DNA of 64,000 nt, taken from Glaciozyma antarctica PI12. Lineage: Eukaryota > Basidiomycota > Microbotryomycetes > Kriegeriales > Camptobasidiaceae. The stretch spans positions 1,282,455 through 1,346,454 of the forward strand of contig KZ627149.1 in NCBI GenBank assembly GCA_002917775.1, in the 5' to 3' direction. Position 1 is the first letter of the stretch, and every line of letters begins with the position of its first letter. The notes beneath the pieces are model-generated. The model was given only the letters and a program-made list of their open reading frames with translations. It was not told the origin of the DNA and ran no database searches. Shown here one piece after another: positions 54,881 through 64,000 of the stretch. A program made the translations under genes and the position numbers.

Positions 54881-56116
54881 ATGTCCTCCGCCGCGCCTTC
54901 AGCTGCCCCAGCTCCTCCGAACCCCGAGCTCGTCGTGAGTTGCTTCTCTCCAACGCCGAGCTGCGCCGCTCTCCCTCCTGAACACCCCCACTCAGATCCG
55001 CAAGATTGGAGACTCCATCACCATCTTCAGCGTCCCTTTCGCTCGCGGCGGCAAGATTCCCTTCGGAGGTCGTTCAGTGCGTCATCTCTCCTCCCTCTCG
55101 CGTTCAGCTGCCAACCACGCTGCAGACCGCCATCAAGCTCGCCGACAAATCCATCTGGCTCGTTCCCTCCCACCCCCTCTGCCCCGAAACGCACGCGACT
55201 ATCCAAGCCATCGGCGGACCCGTCAAGCACCTCGTTTCCCCGGATTTGGAGCACACGATATATCTCAAGCAGTACGCCAAAGCGTTCCCTGAGGCGAGGC
55301 TGTACGTCCCGAAGCCGGAGGCGGACAAGTGGGAGAAAGGCGGGGAGGAGATGAGGGGGAGGGTCGGGTTCGTGTTTGGGAGGGGAGAGGAGGACCCGTT
55401 TGTGGAGAGTACGGGAGGGGAGATTAGGTGCGCTGACTTTGGGACGGCGTTTGTGAATCAGGTGAGTCTGGTGAGGCGGGGCTGGAGGCGACGAGCTGAG
55501 CGTGTTGCGCAGGATATTGCGTTTTTTCATGTTCCCAGTAAGACGCTCATTGAGGCCGACTTGCTCTTCAATCTTCCGCCTACCGAGCAGGTACGCTACT
55601 CATTGGAACTGGTGGGAAGGTCGCTTACTCTTCCGATGTCGCTGCAGTACTCGAAGAGCTCGGCCAAGTCGACGTTCCCCTGCCTCACCTCCGCAATGAA
55701 GCCGGGTACGATGGCCCACAAGCGCTTCCTCTGGTACCTGCTCTCCAAGGATAAAGCGTGCGTTTTTCTCGTCTTCAAACCCTGGCGACTCGCTAATCCA
55801 TGCCTGTCGCAGCGGCATGTCCAAGAACGCGAAGCTCGTCTCGTCCTGGGATTTCGGTGCGTCGTCCTGTCCTCTCGCGCAGCTCCTTCGGATCTCCGAC
55901 CCGGATTCGCGCTCTGTCAAGCTCAACGCTGACCTCCTTCCTTGCTCCTACAGATCGCATCATCCCCTGCCACGGCGACGTGATCGAGACGGGCGGCAAG
56001 GCTGGTACGTTCCTTCGTTCGCTTCGGCACAAGTTGCAGCATTTGTGAGGACGAGCTGACTAGATCATGCAGCCTGGAACTCGACATTCGAGTGGCACAT
56101 CAACGGGAAGCACTGA
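54881..56116 (+). CDS. DUF4336 metallo-beta-lactamase-like protein
   Basis: About 270 residues in eight exons. Motifs in order: IRKIGDSITIFSVPFARGGK, IPFGGRSTAIKLADKSIWLV, HPLCPETHATI, KHLVSPDLEHTIYLKQYAKA, ARLYVPKPEADKWEKG, DIAFFHVPSKTLIEADLLFN, LPPTEQYSKSSAKSTFPCLT, and near the end RIIPCHGDVIETGGKA before NSTFEWHINGKH. These match DUF4336, a family with a degenerate metallo-beta-lactamase fold found in fungi, plants and cyanobacteria; the reaction is unknown. Intron lengths are 49-97 nt. The frame is intact. Confidence 0.85.
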
Positions 56117-56544
56117 GCAGAGAGGACAGACCCCTCCTCGCTCGCTTTCTCTTTTTCTAGCATCTTTTGTTCCGGTGGAATACCACCCTGCTGTGTCCTC
56201 ACTGCTCTCTTTTCTGCTCATCAACAGCTCGAAACTCGCCTTCGACGATGACGACGCTGTTGACTTCTTCCGCGTCCTGCTCTCGATCGAGGCCTGGCCA
56301 GGAACGTGACGTGGGGAACTGGCTACTCCCAAGTCGCCGTGTTCTCCTCTTTTGTTCCTCTATCCTCTTCCGCTCTCCCGTCGTTTTCTGTGCCTTCTTG
56401 TGAGTCCTTTCCCTCAGGTCCGCCAGGTGCTGAACGGCCCAGCAGCGTCGCCCCGACCGCGCCTTTGTTGACACCTCTCTTCCCTCCCCAGTTTTTCCAT
56501 CCACTCCTCCTCTCCCCTCGCGACGTCCCCACAGGCGAGATACA
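56117..56544. promoter_or_regulatory. Spacer DUF4336 / SUR7-like gene
   Basis: 428 bp, pyrimidine-rich towards the next start codon. No gene supported. Confidence 0.4.
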
Positions 56545-57716
56545 ATGGGCTTCAACGCCTGTGCTGGCTTCGGCCTCTTCCTATCCCTCGCGTACGCCCT
56601 CTCCTCCCTCACCAGCAGCGCGCGCTAACGCCCACGCAGCGCCGTCGTCCTCCTCGTCTTTGCCGAGGTACGCTCCCCCCTCTCCTCCTCCCGCTCGCGG
56701 CTGATCATGAAGCGCAGATATCACAAATCAACCCGACTGTCATCCCTCGCCGACTTAGGATCGTCTCGATTAGCACGGCGGGGCTGGGAGAGGCTATTGC
56801 TGCTGCGGCTGGAGGAACGGGGGTGAATGCTAGTGCTATTTATGCGGGGGAGATCGAGTACCAGCAGAGGGTGGGGGAGGAGGGGAGGAACGAAGGGCTG
56901 CAGATGACTTATGAGTGGGGGTTCTGGGGTGAGTTCCTTCCTTTGAGCGTGTGGGAGGGAGCTGATGAGGCAGGGTACTGCGCGACGACGGAAGGATTGG
57001 GAGGTGCGAGGTCGTATTGCACGAAACCGGAGTTTGGATTCCGCTTCCAGCCTGCGTTGGTGAGCTGGTTTCGAGGAGGGAGGGAGGGAGGAAGGAGCTG
57101 AGACTGTTGTGCAGGCGTTTACGCAGGACATCCCGACGGCGTTCGCTGCGCAGCTGAATTCAACGCTGCCTTCTTCGACGTTCACGCAGGATGATTATCT
57201 GGGGAGGTTTACCTCGGTCGCTGTACGTCCTCTCGCTCTGCCTCCTTCGCGCGAGCTGACCTCTCCATCTCGCAGAACTACCTCGTCTTCGTCGGTGCCG
57301 TCCTCGTGCGTTCCTTACTCTCTCTCCAGAAGCCAAACTAACGGCCCCACAGTCAGTTATAGCACTCTTCATCGGCGTCGTAGCCCGCCACTGGGCCTAT
57401 CTTTCCGGCGCCCTCTTTGCCTTCCTTGCCGCTCTCTGCCTCGCCGTAGGAATGGTAATTTACACCGTCATCTTTGCACGAAGCATCTCCGCCGTCAACG
57501 GCGCCAGAGTCGGGGGCGTCTCGCTCGGGATCAGCGTGAGCTATGGGTATTCGCTGGTGAGTCTTTGCATGATGGCGGTGAGGAGGAGCTGATGAAGAGC
57601 AGTGGATTGGGTGGGCGGCGACGGGCGCGATGGCGTTGGCGGTGGTGCCTTTTGCGGTGGCGTGCTGTACGGGGAGGAAGGTGAGGAGGGCGGAGGTGCA
57701 GGAGGTCAAGTATTAG
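56545..57716 (+). CDS. SUR7/PalI-family four-TM plasma-membrane protein
   Basis: About 270 residues in several short exons. The first helix is split by an intron: MGFNACAGFGLFLSLAAVVL then VFAEISQINPTVIPRRLRIV. A long ectodomain with NASAIYAG and a GFWGYCATTEG / SYCTKPEFGF cysteine pair follows, then helices NYLVFVGAVLSVIALFIGVV, LSGALFAFLAALCLAVGMVI and WIGWAATGAMALAVVPFAVA. It ends TGRKVRRAEVQEVKY. Sur7 proteins mark eisosomes; PalI relatives act in pH sensing. The W-x-x-W-G-x-C-like ectodomain signature is typical. No frame break seen. The first exon is too short for ORF finders. Confidence 0.85.
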
Positions 57717-58515
57717 GTGGCGTTTCGGAGAGGAGAGGAGCAGTATTAATTTATCGAGCAGCGTCATCAGCACCTCAACCTCGTTACGCCTTTGCGAGAA
57801 GGGACTGCTTCGACAGGTCCTGCTCTTCATGACCGTCGTCCACAGGCGTCTCCTCTTTTTTCGCCTTGTCGCGGCGCCTCCCTCCCTCGCCAGCTACTTT
57901 CACCTCGCCAATAACTGAGTCTTCACGGTCAGTCTATCCCTAGGGAGTTTCGCAGCGGAACGAACTAGAGGAGGAAGAGCCGATCTTTCGTAACCCGGCG
58001 AGCGACTATGGCGAACGACTTGATCGCGGTCGGTCTTGCGTTCTAAGACTACACAAGCCCCTGGACGCTCCTCTGCGCTTCCCCGTCTTGTTCCCTCTGC
58101 TCAGCCTCTCACGCAGCTCCTCCCACGGCCTCCTGGAGCGTACCTGTCGGTGATTCCGTTGATGGGAGCGTGTTTCGCGTTTCGCAAGCCAGATCTGAAA
58201 AGTGCGCAAGTCTCTGGAGCCTTACGAAGGCGTAGTTACGATGAATCAAGGCCGAGGGATCATTTTGGACCGACTCGATACGCTCGACTTGCGCCCGGAA
58301 TTCCGGCTGAGAGGGCAGCTGTTAATTAAATCGCAATTCGATTAATTTAATCGGCTCCTCTCTCCTCTCGTTGCGCTCCCACTCCCCCTACAGCGACTCC
58401 GAGACGACGACGACGCGGCGGGAACCAAAACTACACCCCTACCACCCCACGCGCCCCGCCCGCGCCACTCCCAACTCACCCTTCTCCCCCTCGCGCCCTC
58501 AATCAACAAACAAAC
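57717..58515. promoter_or_regulatory. Spacer upstream of the CM1 spindle-pole gene
   Basis: 799 bp. Notable is an AT-rich imperfect palindrome at 58322-58354 in an otherwise GC-rich context, about 160 bp before the ATG, plausibly a nucleosome-depleted promoter core. No gene seen. Confidence 0.5.
58322..58354. repeat. AT-rich imperfect palindrome
   Basis: 33 bp, about three quarters A/T, with TTAATTAAATCG facing CGATTAATTTAA around an AATT centre. Probably a promoter element; no protein assigned. Confidence 0.6.
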
Positions 58516-61500
58516 ATGGCGTCCACCAACGCCCTCCTCGCCGGCCTCCAGTCCTTCGACTCCTCGGACGCTGGTCAGCAGTCTCGCGCGGCGGGAATGA
58601 CGGTCGGAGGCATCACGTTCGGGAGCGTGGCGGAGAGCTTTCATTCGGAGGACTACAGTCGCGAGCAGCAGGAGGAGGAGGAGCGGCGGAGAGCGGGAGC
58701 GAAGGGGAAGGGGAGGGAGAGGCAGGACGATTTTGAGAGCCTGATGGAGGAGGAGGAGATGGAGAGTGTCGAGAGGGACGCGTGGGGGGAGGACGGACCG
58801 CGTCTTGGGGAGACGAATCGCGCTCCTTCTACGCAGACTGGGCGAGCGGAGGAGGCACAGCAGCGCAGGATGGCGCCGTCGGCGCTCGTGGATATGGGAG
58901 ACTCGAGAAGTGAGGTCGCGGACTCGTCGAATCTCTTACGAGAGCTGAGCATGGAGGAGTCGCGCGAGCTCGTGAGGGGTGGAGCGAGGGCGGGGGAGAA
59001 GAAGAAGCCCGAGACGGGAGCGCAGAGTCTCACGCTTAGGGAGCAGGAGAAGGTGCGTTCGTGTAGCGTGGAGGCGGTGAGGATGGAGCTGATGGGACGC
59101 GCAGGTCATCGACGTCCTCAACAAGGAGAACTTCAACCTCAAGCTCAAGATCCACTTCTACGAACAGCGTCTCGAACGCCTCGCACCCGACCAGATCGAC
59201 CTCGCACTCCGCGAGAACGTCCAGCTCAAAGTCGAGTTCCAGACGCTCCGCACCGAGCTCAAGCGGTACAAGAAGCTCTTGCTCGAGGGGAATCGTGCGA
59301 TAGAGGGGTTGACGAAGGAGAGGGACGCGGCGGTGCGAGGTGGAGGTGGGGGGAGGAGGGAGGGCGAGAGAGAGGAGGCGAGGAGGAGGGAGGGGGAGAG
59401 GGAGAGGGAGGAGAGGGAGAGGTTGGAGGAGAGGGTCAGGGAGCAGGCGAGCGAGTTGAACGAGTTGAGGGAGACGGTCAAGCGGCGGAAAGTCGACGAG
59501 TGGGATGGCGAGGATGGGAGGGTGCGTCTTCCTCTCACTCACTCGAAGAGATGAGCTAACGCGCTCCGCGCTCGCAGGCTGAGATCGAGCGACTAAGAGC
59601 AGAACTGGACGCAGAGCGAGACGCTCGCGAAGACCTTCTCGGCGAACAGGACGACCTCCGCCATCAGCTGCGCGACGCGAACGACATGCTCGACGAGGCG
59701 CAGGACGACCTCGCGCGATTGCGAGAGGAGCGGGAGGATCGTAGTTCGGTGCGAGGGGACGAGAGTAGTGTCAGCAATGCGCGGGGCGGAGGAGCGAGGC
59801 GTGAGATGGAGAAGCTTTCGCGCAAGGTCGGAGATCTGGAGCAGGTGCGTGCGGTCCGTTCGAGCTCGAGACGAAAGCTGATGCGGTGGGAGCGCAGGAC
59901 AATACCTCTCTTCGCTCGCAGATCACTGCGCAGGTCACGATGCTCTCGGCGCGTAACGCGGAGAAGGAGTCGCTCAAGGACCAGATCGATAGCCTGCGGC
60001 ATGACGTTCAGCAGCTCGAGGAGGAGGTCGATCAGCATGAGAAGGCGCGCGCGAGGAGTGAGCGGAGCCTGAGTAGCGAGGGAGAGGAGAAGACGAGGGA
60101 GCAGCTCGAGGAGGTGCGTTCGTTTCTCTCGCGCGCGGAGTGGGAGCTGATACGCTGCGAGGTAGGAGAACGACGAGTACCGCGATCGAGCGTCGGCTCA
60201 TGCGCTCCAGCTCGAAAGCCTCGAGGCGCAGCTCGACGAGAAGGACAAGGAGATCGAGGACCTTTTGGCCGACCTTGACTTGCGCGATGCGGATCATGCG
60301 GCAGCGCTGAAGCAGGTCGAGGACGAGTGGCGTGACGAGGTGGAGGATGCGCGCGCGAGGGAGGCGGAGGCGAGAGGGGTGAGTTTGAGTCATCTGGGAT
60401 GGCTCGTGCAGAAAGCTGATGGCGGTACAGATGCTCGAGGAGCAGGAGGCCGACTTGGAGGAGCTGACGGAGAAGGCGAAGGAGCTCATGGGGGAGCTGG
60501 CGGAGAAGGAGGCTGAGATGGCGGCGGATGCGGAAGAGGTCGAGGCGCTTACGAACGATCTCAAAGTGGTGAGTTTGCGTTGCTGCTTGCTCGGGCGAGG
60601 ACGCAGCTGATTGAATCTGACGCACGCAGTTGAGCTCGCAGCTGGTCCAGGCGGAGAACGACGTCGAGCAGAAGGAGGAGCGGATACAGGACCTCGAGAA
60701 CGAGCTGTCGGCCGTCGACAAGGAGCTCGAGGATAAGCAGTCACTACACGAGCAGGTCGTCGCCGCCCTTAAGGAGGTCAGTATCGGTTTCGTCGTCGTC
60801 TCCCAGCAACTGCTGCTGACTCCCTCGCACAGAAACTCGCATCAACCAAGTCCCGCCTCAGCGAGCTCAGCGTTCAGCACGAGTCCGCCACATCGGAAAC
60901 CAAGTTCCTCCACGAGCAAGTCGAGACGCTCGCCCTTCGCACCGCTGAGCTCGAGGAGAAGAGTCGCATGGACCTCGAGGCGCGGCGAAGACTGGAGGAC
61001 GAGGCGGACGAGCTGCAGCGCGCGGTGAGGAAGGAGGAGGAGGAGAGGGACTTGGATCAGCAGGAGTGGAGTCGGCAGCGGAGGGAGGAGGAGGACAAGT
61101 GGCAGCGCGTCTTCGATCGCAAGGAGCAGGTACGCCGTTCTCGCTTCGTCCGACTAGGCGAACGCTAATTCCTCGCACGCAGGATCTCGCACACGCTCAA
61201 GCCGACGCTGCTCAGCACAAGAACCTCGTAGCCATCCGCGAGTCCGACCTTCAGAAGCTTCAGGACGCCCTCAACGGTCTCGAAAGCGAATCCCGTCGAC
61301 TCGGCGAGACGCACACAAACGATCGCTTCTCTCTCGAGCTCGAGCTCGACCGCATCAAGCGGGATTTGGCGCGCTGCGAGGACGACTTGGATCGAGCGAG
61401 GAAAGAGGGGGAGAGGAGGGACGAACTGTTGCGCGAGAGGGACATGTCACTTGCTACGCTCGTGAGTCCGCGCGCTCGTAGTCGGGATGGGGAAGGAGCG

Positions 61501-62808
61501 CTGATCGCTTCTGGCACAGAATTCGGAGACGAAGGATCTCGCTACGCAGCTTGCGTCGCAGACTCAAACTCGGCTCAGTATCACGGAGAAGTTTGACGAG
61601 GCGATCAAGGTGCGTTCAGCTCCTCTCTGCTCCTCCAGTTGCCACTAACCGTCTTTGCGCTTTGCTAGACGCTGCGCGACACTCAATCCGAGCTGTCCTT
61701 GGCTCGCGATCGCCTACACGTCGTCGAGGACCAGCTCAACACCGACCATCGCCAGCTGAGCCGCACCGAGGGCCAGTACCGGGACCAACTTACGGAGCGA
61801 AACACCCTGCTGCTCAACATATATCAGTACATGGACAAGATGGTCGCCGACAAGTCTCCGGTGCGTCCGTTCTCGTCACTCGGTCATGGAGGAGAAGCTG
61901 ACGATCATGGGTATTGCAGCGCAAGCCAGGACACGCCGAACCGAAGCCCTTCACGAACTTCAACGTCTTCCACGACAGCCTTATGGCGCGCCTTAAGAAC
62001 GTCTCCCAAGTCCAGCTGTCGTTCGACCGACGCACGAAGGAGATTGAGGCCAAGTTTGCGGACCAGATCTCGTACGCCTTCTTTTCTTTCGTTGACCGAC
62101 TCGAAAGCTGATGACCTGCACTAGCTCGCTCAAGCGGCAGCTCGACTCGCGACTGAAGCAGCTGGATCGGTTCGAAAGCTCGATCAAGACCGCGACCGAC
62201 ACTCAGCGACAATGGCGACAGCGTCTCGGTACGAAGCAAATCGAGCTGGACAGCGCCAAGGTCCGTTCTTCACTTGATCCTTACGAGGCGTCGCTCACCT
62301 CGCTTTTCACAGGCAACGAGCAACGAGCTTCAAACTCAGATCGCCTCCCTCCGCCAACGCGCTTCCGCTACCGGCTCCGACCCCGCCATGGCCGCTAAGA
62401 TCACCGTCCTCACCACGCGCGCCTCAACCGCCGAACGAAGAGTCGTCGCGTACCAGACGCAGCTTGCGAGTGCGGAGGACAAGCTCGGCGAGGCGAGGAA
62501 GAAGGTCTCGGTCGCGGAGGGCAAGTGGGAGGCGAGGTTGAGAGAGCTCGAGACGCGGTTGAGGGCGGCGGAGGAGAAGCTCAAGAGGGAGCGCCAGGGG
62601 GCGAAGGAGAAGGTGGATGACCTGGCGGCGACGATTGAGTGCGTTCATTCCGTTCTCGAGTTGGGTGCGTGCTGATGGATTTTGGCCGAGCAGCGACTTG
62701 CAGAACCAGGTTGCTAGTGCGAGAAGGCGGGATCACCAGCTCGCCGAGGTTCTTACGGCGACGGAGAAGAACAAGGCGCAGGCGAGCAAGGACGGCAACA
62801 CCGTCTGA
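58516..62808 (+). CDS. CM1-motif spindle-pole / gamma-tubulin anchor protein
   Basis: About 1190 residues in some fourteen exons. The disordered N-terminus contains MTVGGITFGSVAESF. The centrosomin motif 1 follows, LTLREQEKVIDVLNKENFNL then KLKIHFYEQRLERLAPD, which binds and activates gamma-tubulin complexes. Almost all the rest is coiled coil (Glu/Arg/Leu heptads) as in S. pombe Pcp1 and Mto1. A C-terminal non-repetitive block, PFTNFNVFHDSLMARLKNVS with RRTKEIEAKFADQISSLKRQ, may serve membrane or MTOC targeting. The end is NKAQASKDGNTV. All exons join without frame breaks; introns are 50-60 nt. Mto1 versus Pcp1 orthology cannot be settled here. Confidence 0.88.
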
Positions 62809-63013
62809 GCTGCTGCGTTCGACCTCGCGACCTATTTCGACTTTCGACCTTTGCCCTCTTCGTTTTTGTTGGAGATGCCCCTTGTTGGGAGCCATGTAAT
62901 CGTACTGTATCGCTGGGATCCTTCAGAGAGCGACGGGAAAGCTGTGAGACGCCTTGAGAACTGTCGAATCAAATAATCGGCGCCTGCGCCTCTCTCGCTC
63001 CGCCCCTCGCGCG

Positions 63014-64000
63014 ATGGTCAAACCGTCTCTTAAATCAAAGCCAGTCCGCGCCGCTTTAATCACCGACCTGCTCTCCAAGCTCTCGACCGCCTCTGCAAGC
63101 CTTCGCGCTCTCCCTTCGACGCCAGACGGGCCCGCCGGATCCGACATCTTCAAGCGTCTCAAGAGCCAAGGGTCACGCTCGTGCCAGGATCTTCTTCAGG
63201 CCTTGCGACTCGTCTGGGGTACGCATTTGGAAAACGCCGGGATCCCCTTGGGCGAGATAACGCAGGGCGTCGAGGTCGTGGAGGACCTGTTCCTGTCCGT
63301 TCAGGTGGGGAGAGGAGGGGTGGCAGAGGCGGACGCGGAGGAGAGTGCAGAGGTGATCAGGTGACTCAGCGCTCTTACGGAGGCGATTGAGGACCGAGTT
63401 CAGATCGAGAGGTGAGCTGGCGGCTGAGGGCAGCTTGAGAGGGGAGTACGAGCTGACCGCGCTTCTCGCAGGGTCAAGACGGCGGCCGTAGCAGCTTCTC
63501 CAGCTGTTCTCAAGTACAAGAAGGTGCAGTTGGAGGTCTCGCCGTCGCCATTTCTTTCCCCCGTCAAGCGTGCTCGACTCTCCACCGGCAACCCCAGGTT
63601 CGCTCCTTCCTCACGCGCCGGTCCCTTGCGCCAGCGCTGAAACCCATCTTACGCAGCTCGAAACAATCTTTCCGAACGAAGCAGTCGCCGCCCCCCGCTC
63701 GTAGGACGTCCGGCCGACTCAGCTTGCCCAACAAAGGCGCCTCGACTCCCGCTCTCGCCGGCGCTTCCTCCTCTCGCAAGGCCTTCTCCCCTGCTGCTAA
63801 GCCCTCGTCACGGCTCGGTCATTCTACCGCTACCTTTGCAACGGCGAACACCTCTCGACGACTCTCAACTCGGCACAATCGCGCACGAGGGAGTTTGGAA
63901 GCGCCGACTCAGTCTTCTTCGCAGCCGTGTTCGAAGCGACGGCGCGTGGAACTAAAAGCTCGTCCGGATTCAGCGGAGTCGGAGGCGGAGGTGGAGGCGG
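63014..64000 (+). CDS. Partial nuclear-looking protein, unknown function
   Basis: Begins MVKPSLKSKPVRAALITDLL and continues DLLQALRLVWGTHLENAG and VVEDLFLSVQ, then ALTEAIEDRVQIERVKTAAV, PFLSPVKRARLSTGNP and a Ser/Arg/Lys-rich tail still open at the window end. The basic, Pro-Ser-rich C-terminal part with KRARL and KRRRVELK clusters suggests a nuclear protein. Between VVEDLFLSVQ and ALTEAIEDR the splice phases do not match: the GTGGGG donor and CTCAG acceptor leave one base over. Either a GTTCCT donor after VVEDL is used, or there is a one-base frame change at 63301-63372. Family not recognised. Confidence 0.6.

Noticed and set aside
1-64000. tRNA, rRNA, CRISPR or bacterial operon features
   Set aside because: No intact A-box/B-box pair with cloverleaf, no rRNA sequence and no regular repeat-spacer array was found; the gene structure is eukaryotic.

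Overview
The window looks like nuclear DNA of a GC-rich, intron-dense basidiomycete, most probably a red yeast of the Pucciniomycotina (Microbotryomycetes, Rhodotorula/Sporobolomyces type). The reasons are the gene content (GRR1, Reb1-like factor, TRAX, YKT6, APSES factor, CM1 spindle-pole protein), densely packed genes on both strands, and many introns of about 45-65 nt. These introns have GTGCGT/GTGAGT donors, a GCTGAC/GCTAAC branch site close to the acceptor, and CGCAG-type ends. Every gene model here was spliced by eye, so exon ends are approximate unless a position is given. I saw no transposon, virus-like element, rRNA, convincing tRNA or CRISPR array.

1-15 kb is an F-box-rich block. 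Three paralogues of an FBXO21-like F-box protein (F-box, SirB1/transglutaminase-like region, YccV-like C-terminus) lie at 197-2209 (+), 9127-11135 (-) and 11448-13419 (-). The first two are decayed by stops and frameshifts and the third is nearly or fully intact. The leaders of copies 1 and 3 match each other in inverted orientation. Between them lie a small MARVEL-like membrane protein, GRR1 (F-box/LRR) and a Reb1/TTF1-like Myb protein. A further F-box-like gene with an early in-frame TGA follows at 13847.

15-30 kb holds TRAX (-), a PLP aminotransferase (+), YKT6 (+) with an exceptional 1461-nt intron, a GMC oxidoreductase (+) and a four-CBS/PB1 membrane-anchored protein (+) with a 672-nt intron. 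30-38 kb holds a secreted, probably GPI-anchored DUF7729-like protein (-, 951-nt intron), two tandem GPR1/FUN34/YaaH acetate transporters (-) and a 2.5-kb spacer.

38-64 kb holds a conserved-looking orphan, a PhnP-like metallo-beta-lactamase protein, a MIT-domain protein, an APSES transcription factor, the mitochondrial dicarboxylate carrier and a 116-residue spliced gene with no long single-exon frame. After these come a mitochondrial-type hypothetical, a DUF4336 protein, a SUR7/PalI four-TM protein, a CM1 spindle-pole/gamma-tubulin anchor and a partial nuclear-looking protein cut by the window end. The genes form no obvious pathway; most are single housekeeping functions. The most unusual aspects are the F-box birth-and-death block, the run of over-long introns between 20 and 36 kb, and a recurring pattern of single frame breaks in otherwise conserved genes.
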